Shown here: positions 1 through 8,600 of the stretch, one piece after another
Layout of the letters: each line of letters opens with the position of its first letter
How positions within the stretch are numbered: the stretch's first letter is position 1
NCBI GenBank assembly: GCA_903918645.1
Contig: CAIXFH010000225.1
Coordinates: forward strand, 1-46,835
Direction: 5' to 3'
DNA length: 46,835 bases
Source: an uncultured Actinomycetes bacterium
GTDB lineage: Bacteria > Actinomycetota > Actinomycetes > S36-B12 > CAIYMF01
Program-made: the position numbers and the translations under genes
The notes under the pieces: model-generated
The model's input: only the letters and a program-made list of their open reading frames with translations
Database searches by the model: none
What the model was told of the DNA's origin: nothing

Positions 1-750
1 GACAGTTCGGTAGACGCGTTCGTTCTTCAACGCAGAGAAAAACGATTCGGCCATCGCGTTGTCCCAGCACACCCCGGTGCGACCCATCGAGGAACGCATC
101 CCCAGGTCCTGGACCAGGGTCCGGTAATCCGTTGAGGTGTAGACCGATCCGCGGTCGCTGTGAAAGATCGCCTGGTCCTCAATCACGGTGCTCGCGGCGG
201 CGTTGCGCAACGCGTCAGCGACCAGTTCGGTCCGCATGTGGTCCGCGATCGACCAGCCCACGACCTTCTTGGAGTAGCAGTCGATGACCGTGGCCAGATA
301 GAGGAACCCGGCCCAGGTGTGGATGTAGGTGATGTCACCGACGAACTTGACCCCGGGCCGGTCAGCGTCGAAGTCTCGCCGGACCAGATCTGGCATGCCG
401 GCCGCGGCTTGTGCGTCAGCGGTCGTGGTGACCCGGAACGGCCGCGGCTGACACGCCACAAGCCCACGGGCACGCATGATCTGACGCACTAGCTCCAGTG
501 AGCACTCCGTGCCCTCACCGGTCAGGTCAGCGTGGATCCGCCGATACCCATACGTGCCATCAGAGGCCGTGAAGAAGTGCTCCACCCGGGCCGTCAACGC
601 CTCCCGGCGCGTAGCCGTCGCCGACTGGGGTCGAGCCCGCCAGTGATAGAACCCCGACGTCGAGACGGCCAACCAGCCACACATCGTGACGACCGGGTTG
701 AACTCAGTGGGGTCCTCACGCTGGGAGTCGATGTACTCATACTTGCTCAC
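1..750 (-). CDS. IS3-family transposase OrfB (DDE recombinase), partial
   Basis: This is the catalytic subunit of an IS3-family transposase, which cuts and joins the element ends as an OrfAB product. It opens with GTG at 750 and runs off the left edge after about 250 residues. An HTH_21-like N-terminal part (GTYGYRRIHADL) is followed by an rve integrase core. The first catalytic Asp is in GDITYIHTW, the second in FHSDRGSVYTS, and the Glu in CWDNAMAESFFSALKNE, so the DDE triad is complete in the visible part. The GTG overlaps the orfA stop as GTGA, which places orfB in the -1 frame relative to orfA. An AGAAAAG run in orfA, about 45 bases upstream, could support -1 frameshifting, but the GTGA overlap also allows re-initiation. 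No disabling mutation is visible. Confidence 0.88.
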   Translation of the reverse strand, partial: MSKYEYIDSQREDPTEFNPVVTMCGWLAVSTSGFYHWRARPQSATATRREALTARVEHFFTASDGTYGYRRIHADLTGEGTECSLELVRQIMRARGLVACQPRPFRVTTTADAQAAAGMPDLVRRDFDADRPGVKFVGDITYIHTWAGFLYLATVIDCYSKKVVGWSIADHMRTELVADALRNAAASTVIEDQAIFHSDRGSVYTSTDYRTLVQDLGMRSSMGRTGVCWDNAMAESFFSALKNERVYRTV

Positions 751-1040
751 TGCCGCGGCTCCCTCGCGAAGTAAGCGCTGGCTTTTCTCAAGAACGCCGT
801 CTCCGCGCGGAGATCCTGGTTCTCCCGCTCCAACTCCTTGAGCCGGGCACGCTCCGGGACCGACAACTCGGCCTCCGAACCACCATGGGAATCTCGGTAC
901 TTAATCAACCAGTTCCGCAGCGTCTCCGGACCCACGCCATAGGCAATCGCGACATCCTTGATCGTCTTCGACGTCGAGATCACCTCCAAGCACAACTCGT
1001 CCTTGAACTCCTGGCTGAACCGCCGTCGTGAAGCAGTCAT
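747..1040 (-). CDS. IS3-family OrfA, HTH DNA-binding protein
   Basis: This is the 97-residue OrfA of the IS3 pair. It binds the terminal repeats and supplies the N-terminus of the fused OrfAB transposase. An HTH_Tnp_1 domain (RRRFSQEFKDELCLEV, then VAIAYGVGPETLRNW) is followed by a leucine-zipper-like helix (LKELERENQDLRAETAFLRKAS). I chose the ATG at 1040, giving MTASRRRFSQ, because this is where OrfA proteins of the group begin. A longer frame back to 1088 would add 16 residues that do not look like the family. The gene ends at 747 in a GTGA overlap with orfB. Confidence 0.85.
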   Translation of the reverse strand: MTASRRRFSQEFKDELCLEVISTSKTIKDVAIAYGVGPETLRNWLIKYRDSHGGSEAELSVPERARLKELERENQDLRAETAFLRKASAYFAREPRQ

Positions 1041-1130
1041 CTTCGCGATCTCACTCTCCAGTAGAACCCTCACCTTAAGAGGGCCCACTGTCCGAGATCA
1101 CCGAGGCAGCCCAAAAAGTGGAGCGGGGTG

Positions 1131-3953
1131 TTAGCCGAGGACGGCGGTCTCTTTAGTGGCGGTCTCTTTAGTGGCGGTCTTGGTTGCTGGCTTCTTGGTG
1201 GCGGTCTTGGTTGCTGGCTTCTTGGTGGCGGTCTTGGTTGCTGGCTTCTTGGCGGCGGTCTTGGTTGCTGGCTTCTTGGCGGCGGTCTTCTTGGTTGCTG
1301 GCTTCTTGGCAGCAGTCTTTTTAGCCGCAGCCCTTGTGGCGGGGGCCCTCTTGGCGGTCTTCTTTGGGGTGGGCTCCTTTGCGCGACGCTCAGCCAGAAG
1401 ATCAGCAGCGCGGTCAATCGAAATGGTCGCAGGGTCGTCGGCCCGGCGCAGCGACGCATTGCTCTCACCGTCGGTCACGTACGGGCCAAAGCGGCCCTCC
1501 TTCAGGGTCACCTCACGGCCAGTGGCCGGGTCAACACCTACGACAATCCCCGGCTTGGGGGCTGCGGCGCCGCGTCGGCCCTTGGGCTGGGCAAACAGCA
1601 CCAACGCCTCGTCGATGCTGACTGTGAAGATCGAGGCCTCATCAGGTAGCGAGCGAGAGTCCTTGTCCTTGCTGATGTAAGGACCATAACGACCATTTTG
1701 TGCGGTGATCTCGACACCGTCGGCTGGGTCAGCGCCCACAAGACGAGGCAGCGACATCAGTCGCAACGCGTCGTCCAAAGTGACGGTGTCCAACGACATG
1801 TCAGCGAACAGCGACGAGGTCTTGGGCTTGGCCGACTTCGGCGCATCTTCCTCAAGCACCTCGGTCACATAAGGGCCATAACGGCCCGACTTCGCAACCA
1901 CCTGACGTCCGGTCGAGGGATCACTACCTAGGTCGCGTTCGCCGGACGGCAAGGCCAGTAGTTCCTCGGCCTTGGCAGCAGTGAGTTCGTCGGGTGCAAT
2001 TTCTGGCGGCACATTTGCGCGCTCGCCATCGCGTTCGACGTAGGCGCCATAGCGACCTACACGAAGCACGATGTCGCAATCTGCGATCGGGAAGGACGAG
2101 TTCTCGCGGGCATCGATCTCGCCCAGGTCGGTGACGAGCGAGCGCAAACCCGCGAAGGCACGCGAGTCATCGCCACGATAGAAACGATCGAGCACCGATA
2201 CGCGATCAGCATCGCCAGAGGCAACGGTGTCGAGGGTCTCCTCCATCCGAGCCGTGAAGTCGTAGTCGACCAAGGAGGTGAAGTGTTCCTCCATCAGGCG
2301 AATCACGGCGAACGCGAGGAACGACGGGACCAAAGCCGAGCCGCGCTTAACCACATAGCCGCGGTCGACAATCGTGCCCATGATTGATGAGTACGTGGAC
2401 GGGCGACCGATGCCGCGCTCCTCCAACGCCTTGACGAGCGATGCTTCGGTGTAGCGGGCGGGTGGATTCGTGGAGTGACCCTCAGCGTCCAAACGCATGG
2501 CACTCACTGAATCTCCCACGGCGACCTGCGGCAGTCGACGTTCAGCGTCGTCACCGTCCTTGTCAGCGTCGTCATCGACCGATTCCTCATACGCAGCAAG
2601 GAATCCGCGGAACGTGATGATCGTGCCGCTGGCCGAGAACTCTGCATCGCGGCCGTCAGTTGCCACTGCGCCAAGGCGAATGGTTGCGGTCTGTCCGCGG
2701 GCATCTGACATCTGCGAGGCGACCGTGCGCTTCCAGATCAAGTCGTAGAGGGCGAAGTCGTCACCACGGAGTTCACCAGCAACCTCAGCCGGTGTGCGGA
2801 AGACGTCACCTGCAGGACGGATCGCCTCGTGCGCCTCTTGCGCGTTCTTGACCTTGCGGTCGTAACGCCGCGGCACCTCTGACACGTGATCCGAGCCGTA
2901 CAACTGTGCCGCCTGCGAACGTGCGGCAGAGACCTCAGACTCCGACAAAGTGGTGGAGTCAGTACGCATATAGGTGATGAAGCCTCGCTCGTACAGCCCC
3001 TGTGCCACGCGCATGGTGCGCTGAGCGCCCCACCGCAATTTGCGGCTCGCTTCCTGCTGCAAGGTCGAGGTCATGAACGGAGCTGCGGGCGAGCGACGGT
3101 AGGGCTTGTCATCCACCGCGCGCACCGTGAATGCCGCGTTCTGCAATCCCGCCGCAAGCGAGGTGGCCGCCGCTTCGTCGAGGTGCGCAGCGCCTTCACG
3201 GGTCAAGATGCCCTGCTGGGTGAAGTCCTTGCCAGTGGCGACTCGGGCACCATCGACAGCGACCAGCGTGGCGCTGAACGAACCTGGATCGAACAGGCCG
3301 TCGATGTCCCAATACGACGCGGTACGGAACGCGATGCGCTCACGTTCGCGGTCGACAACGAGGCGGGTAGCCACCGACTGGACCCGTCCGGCGGAAAGGC
3401 CAGTCATCACCTTCTTCCACAGAACGGGTGACACCTCATACCCGTAGAGCCGGTCGAGGATTCGGCGAGTCTCCTGCGCATCGACCAAACTCTGGTCGAG
3501 ATCGCGAGTCTCGTCGATCGCGCGACGGATCGCGTCCTTGGTGATTTCGTGGAACACCATCCGGCGCACCGGAACCTTGGGCTTGAGCACCTCGAGTAGA
3601 TGCCAGGCGATGGCCTCGCCCTCGCGGTCCTCATCAGTGGCCAGGAAGAGTTCGTCAGCGTTCGCAAGCTTCTTCTTCAGCTCGGCGACTTTGGCCTTCT
3701 TGTCGTTGTCGACCACGTAGAGAGCGGAGTAGCCGTTGTCGACGTCGACACCAAGGCGCGACCAAGCCTCACCCTTGTACTGAGCAGGGATATCGGCGGC
3801 CCGCTTGGGCAGGTCGCGGATGTGCCCCACCGAAGCTTCGACGTCATACCCTGGGCCGAGATAGCCCTGGATGGTCTTGGCTTTGGCCGGCGACTCGACA
3901 ATGACGAGACGACGCCCCGTGGCGGGGGTCTCGTCCGAGGCCTTCGTGGGCAA
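1131..3953 (-). CDS. topA: DNA topoisomerase I (TopA)
   Basis: TopA is a type IA topoisomerase that relaxes negative supercoils by single-strand passage. The TOPRIM domain begins at GRRLVIVESPAKAKTI and includes the acidic DEDREGEAIAWH motif. The catalytic Tyr is in GFITYMRTDST, about residue 328. The C-terminal region has several repeats around GRYGPYV or GRFGPYV instead of zinc fingers, as in other actinobacteria, then a tail rich in Lys, Ala, Thr and Pro. I chose a TTG start at 3953 because AGAAGGAG lies just upstream. A GTG (3968) and an ATG (4001) in frame lack a good ribosome site. The predicted product is 940 residues. The tail is encoded by tandem 27-base repeats, and an IS3 element adjoins the stop codon. 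The gene order with the downstream neighbours matches Mycobacterium Rv3646c. Confidence 0.96.
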   Translation of the reverse strand: MPTKASDETPATGRRLVIVESPAKAKTIQGYLGPGYDVEASVGHIRDLPKRAADIPAQYKGEAWSRLGVDVDNGYSALYVVDNDKKAKVAELKKKLANADELFLATDEDREGEAIAWHLLEVLKPKVPVRRMVFHEITKDAIRRAIDETRDLDQSLVDAQETRRILDRLYGYEVSPVLWKKVMTGLSAGRVQSVATRLVVDRERERIAFRTASYWDIDGLFDPGSFSATLVAVDGARVATGKDFTQQGILTREGAAHLDEAAATSLAAGLQNAAFTVRAVDDKPYRRSPAAPFMTSTLQQEASRKLRWGAQRTMRVAQGLYERGFITYMRTDSTTLSESEVSAARSQAAQLYGSDHVSEVPRRYDRKVKNAQEAHEAIRPAGDVFRTPAEVAGELRGDDFALYDLIWKRTVASQMSDARGQTATIRLGAVATDGRDAEFSASGTIITFRGFLAAYEESVDDDADKDGDDAERRLPQVAVGDSVSAMRLDAEGHSTNPPARYTEASLVKALEERGIGRPSTYSSIMGTIVDRGYVVKRGSALVPSFLAFAVIRLMEEHFTSLVDYDFTARMEETLDTVASGDADRVSVLDRFYRGDDSRAFAGLRSLVTDLGEIDARENSSFPIADCDIVLRVGRYGAYVERDGERANVPPEIAPDELTAAKAEELLALPSGERDLGSDPSTGRQVVAKSGRYGPYVTEVLEEDAPKSAKPKTSSLFADMSLDTVTLDDALRLMSLPRLVGADPADGVEITAQNGRYGPYISKDKDSRSLPDEASIFTVSIDEALVLFAQPKGRRGAAAPKPGIVVGVDPATGREVTLKEGRFGPYVTDGESNASLRRADDPATISIDRAADLLAERRAKEPTPKKTAKRAPATRAAAKKTAAKKPATKKTAAKKPATKTAAKKPATKTATKKPATKTATKKPATKTATKETATKETAVLG
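1156..1308 (-). repeat. Tandem 27-base repeats encoding the TopA basic tail
   Basis: A 27-base unit starting GTGGCGGTCTTGG on the + strand recurs almost exactly at 1171, 1198, 1225 and 1252, followed by a 30-base variant at 1279. It is preceded by shorter units ending in CTCTTTA. On the coding strand the units translate to the nine-residue motif KKPATKTAT or KKPATKTAA. Such arrays change copy number by slippage without shifting the frame. The basic tails of actinobacterial TopA are known to aid DNA binding and processivity. Confidence 0.9.
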
Positions 3954-4107
3954 CGCGTCTCCTTCTCTCACGATCAGCTCGCACCGCCAAAGCGACGGCA
4001 CGCCTGACCAAGGCCAGCATCCGGTGAACGCTGTTCCGGGCGGAGTGTGACCACTCTAGGGGTGGTTCTGTCAAACGGGAGCATGACACCGGGACTATCG
4101 CCCCAGG

Positions 4108-5616
4108 TCAGCGGGGGTCAGGCAATTTCGGGTCGACCTCGAGAATGAGGGCACCGTCCTCCACGAGCTCGCGCACTCGAAGGATCGCTCCAGCCAGGAC
4201 ATCGTCGACGTCGAGCTCAAGTTCTGCTGCCACCACATCGACTGCGGCACTTACCGAAGTGTGTCCGTCGAAGGCCCTAATCAGTGCGGAAGTGACGACA
4301 TCGACGAGCTCATCTTGACGCCATCCGCCGATCACGCCAAGGCTCCCCGGCACCCCTAGTAGGTACCCCTTCGGGTCGGCTCGTTCTTCGGTCACCAGCC
4401 GCAATCCTTCGGGCCGCCGTGGGCACGAGTCGAGCAGGGCAACCACACCGAACTCGTGCCAACGGGCACGCGCCGCCATGAGCGCCGTTACCTCGTCACC
4501 ACGCGGCTGACGGTCAGCGGCACTCACGTCCTCGAGCCGCGGGCCAAGCTCACCGTAGGAGCCGCCTCGATGCAGCACGATCCAGCCGAACCCGATACCT
4601 TCGGCGCCCATGTCGTCCAGCGCTCGCAGCCATTCGTCGTAGCGTCGGTCGTGATCGACGCCAGCGTGACCCGCGTCCCGGAGCCAAAGCCCCACGTACT
4701 CGGCTGGGTCCTGCACCTCGCGCTGCGCCACCCACGAGTCACAGCCGGTCGACTCGAGCCACGCTGCTACCCGCTCACGCCAGTCCTCATCGGCGCGATG
4801 CAGCCAATTGGCCAAGATCACTGCAGTGCCGCCATCGCGCAAATATGTCGGCGCCTGCTGCACCAGCACTCGCCCCAAGTCGTCGGCGGGCAGCCCAGCA
4901 TCGCGGTAGGTGTAGCGATGTCCGGGCGAGATAACAAAGGGCGGATTGGACACCACCAGATCAAATTGAGCGCCAGCAACCGGCTCAAACAAGGATCCCT
5001 CGCGGAGGTCCCAGCGTTGACCCGACAGGGCAGCGGTCACCCCGGCGAGACGCAGGGCGCGACCGTTGCGATCGGTAGCAACCACGGCCTTGGCATGACG
5101 TCCAAGGTGAAGCGCCTGGACGCCGCAGCCCGTACCAAGATCGAGGGCACTGTCGACGCCGTCACGGGGTGTTATCCGGGCCAGGGTCAGCGAGGCTCCA
5201 CCCACGCCGAGCACGTGATCAGCAGCGACCTCAACCACACTGCGACCGGCCGTGCCAGGGCCGTGATCACTGACTACGTACCACTCGGTATCACTTTCAC
5301 CGTATGGGCGGACGTCCACTAGAGCAGCGATTGATGGGGTGCCGCCAACGAGCTCGAGGAACTCCATATCCGCAACGGGGAGTAGCGGATTGAGCCGCGA
5401 ACGTTCTACCGCATCACCAAGTACGAAGAGCCGAACGAGATCAACGTCGACACCGGTGCGGTCGGCCAGAACTTGCCGTGCAGGCACCATCTCATCGCGG
5501 CCTAGGGCAGCGTAGGCAGAGGAGCCCAGCATCGCTAGGACACCGTCGGCAGTGAAGCCGACGTCAAGGAAGACCTCGCGGAGCCGGGACGCCGCGGCAC
5601 GCTGGTCTGCTGTCAT
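4108..5616 (-). CDS. Class I SAM-dependent methyltransferase
   Basis: The protein of about 502 residues has a central Rossmann methyltransferase fold. The SAM-binding loop is DLGTGCGVQALHLG and the catalytic motif is DLVVSNPPFVIS. The NPPF motif is typical of enzymes that methylate amide or exocyclic amino nitrogens, such as PrmC and RsmC-like proteins. The substrate cannot be told from sequence. The N-terminal region resembles the helical domain found in actinobacterial members (DUF7059-type). The C-terminal part has a winged-helix-like character (SALIRAFDGHTSVSAAVDVV). I chose ATG at 5616 (MTADQRAAAS); GTG at 5637 is also possible. The gene lies between topA and hppA, all leftward, and a strong hairpin separates it from hppA. 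Confidence 0.85.
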   Translation of the reverse strand: MTADQRAAASRLREVFLDVGFTADGVLAMLGSSAYAALGRDEMVPARQVLADRTGVDVDLVRLFVLGDAVERSRLNPLLPVADMEFLELVGGTPSIAALVDVRPYGESDTEWYVVSDHGPGTAGRSVVEVAADHVLGVGGASLTLARITPRDGVDSALDLGTGCGVQALHLGRHAKAVVATDRNGRALRLAGVTAALSGQRWDLREGSLFEPVAGAQFDLVVSNPPFVISPGHRYTYRDAGLPADDLGRVLVQQAPTYLRDGGTAVILANWLHRADEDWRERVAAWLESTGCDSWVAQREVQDPAEYVGLWLRDAGHAGVDHDRRYDEWLRALDDMGAEGIGFGWIVLHRGGSYGELGPRLEDVSAADRQPRGDEVTALMAARARWHEFGVVALLDSCPRRPEGLRLVTEERADPKGYLLGVPGSLGVIGGWRQDELVDVVTSALIRAFDGHTSVSAAVDVVAAELELDVDDVLAGAILRVRELVEDGALILEVDPKLPDPR

Positions 5617-5647
5617 CACAGGTCGATCATCCCTCACCTCGAACGCA

Positions 5648-5685
5648 CCGCGGGCCCTGAAGGACGAATCCTCCAGGGCCCGCGG
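5648..5685 (-). terminator. GC-rich hairpin downstream of hppA
   Basis: A 12-base-pair stem (CCGCGGGCCCTG with CAGGGCCCGCGG) is followed by one mismatch, four more pairs and a CGAA loop. It lies just beyond the hppA stop and before the methyltransferase gene. No T-run follows on the minus strand, so it may be a U-less terminator or an mRNA-stabilising end. Confidence 0.65.
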
Positions 5686-5702
5686 GCAATCAGTACTGCG
5701 AC

Positions 5703-8057
5703 TTAGACGAGCGAAGGTGCTGGCTCGTCCTCAGATGCGGGGTCAGCCTCGACGGCGACGGGGCGCCGGCTCGAGATGATGACCGCCGCGATGATGATCG
5801 CTGCCGCCACCAAGGCGATACCCCAGCGGAGCAGGGTCGCGCCGCTGAGCGAGAGTGAAACCACTGCGGGTGCGATGAGCAGGGCCACGAGGTTCATGAC
5901 CTTGATCAGCGGGTTGATTGCCGGGCCAGCGGTGTCCTTGAACGGGTCACCGACGGTGTCACCAATGATGGTGGCCTCATGTGCCGGCGATCCCTTGCCA
6001 CCGAAGTTGCCGTCCTCGACGAACTTCTTGGCGTTGTCCCATGCCCCACCGGAGTTCGACAAGAACACGGCCATGAGCGTGCCGGTCGCGATCGTGCCGG
6101 CCAGGTAGCAGCCCAGGGCGCCAACCCCGAGGGAGAAGCCGACCGCGATCGGCGTGAGGACCGCGAGCAGACCAGGGGTGGCCAGCTCACGAAGTGAGTC
6201 GCGCGTGACGATGTCGACGACCTTGCCGTACTCCGGCTTCTCGGTGTAATCCATGATTCCGGGGTGCTCGCGGAACTGACGACGCACCTCGAAGATCACC
6301 GCACCAGCAGCGCGGGATACCGCGTTGATAGCCAGGCCCGAGAACAAGAACACAACTGCCGCACCGATGATCAGGCCAACGAGGTTGCGCGGGTTCGAGA
6401 CGTCAAGGTCAGCGCCGTACTGGGCCCGATCGATGACGTCGGGGACTACGACGTTGCCGCCCGCAATCGCTGCCTTGGTCGCGCCCACGACAGCATCGCG
6501 GAACGATCCGAAGAGCGCAGTAGCCGCCAGCACAGCAGTTGCGATCGCGATTCCCTTGGTGATCGCCTTGGTGGTGTTACCCACGGCGTCAAGGCGCGTG
6601 AGCACCTCGGAACCCTCGGGCGTGACATCGCCGGACATCTCGGCGATGCCCTGAGCGTTGTCAGAGACCGGGCCGAACGTGTCCATGGACACGATGACGC
6701 CCACAGTTGTGAGCAGGCCGCAACCGGCCAGTGAGATCGCGAAGAGCGAGAGCACTACCGAGCCAGCGCCGAGCAGGTAGGCGCCGTACACAGCAACACC
6801 AATGAGTAGCGCCGAGTACACGGCGGACTCGAGGCCCAGGGAAATACCGTTGAGGATGACGGTGGCCGGACCGGTCAGTGAAGCCTTAGCAACATCGTCG
6901 ACCGGCTTGCGGTTGGTCTCGGTGAAGTATCCGGTGAGCTGCTGAATCGCCGCAGCAAGGACGATGCCGATAAGTACGGCACCGATCGCCATGATGCGAG
7001 GATTGAACGAGTCAGGCGTCGCAAGACCAAGGCTGGCAACGTCGAGGCCAACGAATGAGCTCAACTGGGCTGGGAGATAGATCCAGGTCATGACTCCAAC
7101 AAGAACCGCCGAGATGACAGCCGAGATGAAAAAGCCACGGTTGATCGCGGTCATACCTGAGCGGTCGCCAGCGCGGGGCGCGACCGTGAAGATGCCGATG
7201 ACCGCGGTGATGACACCAATCGCGGGCACGAGCAGCGGGTAAACCAGACCTTGTGAGCCAAAGGCGGCCTTGCCCAGGATCAGGGCAGCTACGAGCGTGA
7301 CTGCGTACGACTCGAACAAGTCAGCGGCCATACCGGCACAGTCACCGACGTTGTCACCGACGTTGTCGGCGATCGTTGCGGCGTTGCGCGGGTCATCCTC
7401 AGGAATACCCTGCTCGACCTTGCCGACGAGGTCGGCGCCGACGTCAGCGGCCTTGGTGAAGATGCCACCGCCGACGCGCATGAACATCGCGAGCAGGGCC
7501 GCACCGAAGCCGAAGCCTTCAAGCACGGTGGGGGCTTGGTCCTTGTAGAGGATGACGACGGTTGCGGCACCGAAGAGTCCAAGACCCACGGTGAACATTC
7601 CGGCCACGCCACCGGTGCGGAACGCGATACGCATCGCATCCTGCTCGCCGGTCTCATTCGCGGCCGCGGCAACCCGGACGTTTCCTCGCACAGCGAGCCA
7701 CATGCCCACGTAACCGGTGATCCCCGAGAACAGCGCCCCGATCAGGAAGAAGGCCGAACGGCCAATCTTCTCGGAAGTCGATTCGGCGGGAAGGAAGTAC
7801 AGCAGTACGAAGACAATCGCCGCGAATGGGACGAGGGTCTTGAACTGACGGGAGAGATACGCGGACGCACCCTCCTGGACCGCCTCGGCGATCTCCTGCA
7901 TCTTCTCTGTGCCCTCGCCGGCAGCGAGGACCTCACGGACGAGAACCCAAGCGACTCCGAGTGCAGCCAGCGCGATGAGCGCGACAATGCACACGAGTGT
8001 GAGGTTCTGGCCCGCTACGGTCACGCCGCTAGCTGCGGCGATAAGTGACCCGGACAT
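5703..8057 (-). CDS. hppA: Membrane-bound proton-pumping pyrophosphatase (HppA)
   Basis: HppA is an integral membrane pump of about 784 residues that couples pyrophosphate hydrolysis to proton export. It has about 16 predicted hydrophobic segments. The substrate-binding signature is DVGADLVGKVEQGIPEDD, followed by the Asp-rich DNVGDNVGDCAGMAADLFESY and a C-terminal DTVGDPFKDTAGPAINPLIK. The motif GNTTKA has Lys where potassium-dependent enzymes have Ala, so it should be of the potassium-independent class. I chose ATG at 8057 (MSGSLIAAAS) because AAGGAG lies eight bases upstream; a longer frame back to 8150 has no support. The same gene lies between topA and bldG in Streptomyces. Confidence 0.96.
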   Translation of the reverse strand: MSGSLIAAASGVTVAGQNLTLVCIVALIALAALGVAWVLVREVLAAGEGTEKMQEIAEAVQEGASAYLSRQFKTLVPFAAIVFVLLYFLPAESTSEKIGRSAFFLIGALFSGITGYVGMWLAVRGNVRVAAAANETGEQDAMRIAFRTGGVAGMFTVGLGLFGAATVVILYKDQAPTVLEGFGFGAALLAMFMRVGGGIFTKAADVGADLVGKVEQGIPEDDPRNAATIADNVGDNVGDCAGMAADLFESYAVTLVAALILGKAAFGSQGLVYPLLVPAIGVITAVIGIFTVAPRAGDRSGMTAINRGFFISAVISAVLVGVMTWIYLPAQLSSFVGLDVASLGLATPDSFNPRIMAIGAVLIGIVLAAAIQQLTGYFTETNRKPVDDVAKASLTGPATVILNGISLGLESAVYSALLIGVAVYGAYLLGAGSVVLSLFAISLAGCGLLTTVGVIVSMDTFGPVSDNAQGIAEMSGDVTPEGSEVLTRLDAVGNTTKAITKGIAIATAVLAATALFGSFRDAVVGATKAAIAGGNVVVPDVIDRAQYGADLDVSNPRNLVGLIIGAAVVFLFSGLAINAVSRAAGAVIFEVRRQFREHPGIMDYTEKPEYGKVVDIVTRDSLRELATPGLLAVLTPIAVGFSLGVGALGCYLAGTIATGTLMAVFLSNSGGAWDNAKKFVEDGNFGGKGSPAHEATIIGDTVGDPFKDTAGPAINPLIKVMNLVALLIAPAVVSLSLSGATLLRWGIALVAAAIIIAAVIISSRRPVAVEADPASEDEPAPSLV

Positions 8058-8234
8058 TGATTGCTCCTTGGCATGGCGGACAGGGGCCAGCCAACTGGTG
8101 ACATGACCCTCGAGTGGGCGAAGTCTACGGGTGAATGTGGCGGCCGCCACTACCTGGGACCTCGAGGCGGTCTGCGTTCTGCGTCACACTGCGGCTGGCC
8201 CCAATCCGGCCATCGGGCACGGACAGTGGGCTGA

Positions 8235-8597
8235 TCAGCGGTCGCGGGGCCACTCGAGCGTGACCACAGCCCCGTCCAGTCGGGCAACAGGTGCCAGCGC
8301 TCGAACCAGCTCCAGGGCAAGGCCGCCATCGTGATCGGGCTGGGCTGGGTCAACCCGATCGGAGATCCTCACCGAAAAGCCCGCCTCGTCATCACTCACA
8401 AGCAGTTCGACCTGCTCGCCTTGCTCGGCGGCTTCATGCCGCAGAACCGCCCGAGCCACTGCCTCTCCGACCGCGAGTCGGACGTCGTCGACCTGCTCGT
8501 CCGCAAGACCGTGCCGGCGTGCGGCGGCTGCCACAACGACGCGAGCCATCCGCACGTGCTCAGCGTCTGGCGGGATCGACAACCTCGCTTCAGGCAA
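8235..8597 (-). CDS. RsbW-like anti-sigma factor, BldG partner
   Basis: The 120-residue protein belongs to the HATPase_c_2 (RsbW/SpoIIAB) family, which binds sigma factors and phosphorylates STAS antagonists. It starts with TTG three bases after the bldG stop, behind a full CAGGAGG site, so the two genes form an operon as in Streptomyces (bldG with SCO3548). The N-box region reads DVRLAVGEAVARAVLRH. The Asn that coordinates magnesium in EAxxNAxxH is Arg here. The C-terminal ATP-lid Gly motif is reduced to GGLALELVRAL. Kinase activity is therefore doubtful, and the protein may act by binding alone. No sigma factor gene is in the window. Confidence 0.82.
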   Translation of the reverse strand: MPEARLSIPPDAEHVRMARVVVAAAARRHGLADEQVDDVRLAVGEAVARAVLRHEAAEQGEQVELLVSDDEAGFSVRISDRVDPAQPDHDGGLALELVRALAPVARLDGAVVTLEWPRDR

Positions 8598-8600
8598 GGC

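Larger units (their letters stand above)
1..1090 (-). mobile_element. IS3-family insertion sequence, left part outside the window
   Basis: Two overlapping leftward genes, an HTH protein (orfA) and a DDE integrase-type transposase (orfB), form the usual IS3-family pair. The orfB end and one terminal inverted repeat lie beyond base 1. The other end must lie between the orfA start at 1040 and the topA stop at 1131. I could not fix the inverted repeat because only one end is visible, so the right boundary is approximate. The element sits directly downstream of topA without breaking its reading frame. Confidence 0.85.

Noticed and set aside
1171-1308. Regular 27-base repeats as a CRISPR array
   Set aside because: There are no spacers; the units are contiguous and in frame with topA.
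1128-1680. Long + strand frames rich in Gly, Leu, Val and Ala across the topA 3' end
   Set aside because: They are the reverse of the repeated Lys/Ala/Thr/Pro tail of topA and have no ribosome site or family likeness.
4456-5322. 288-codon + strand frame inside the methyltransferase gene
   Set aside because: It is opposite a gene with clear motifs and shows no domain; high-GC shadow frame.
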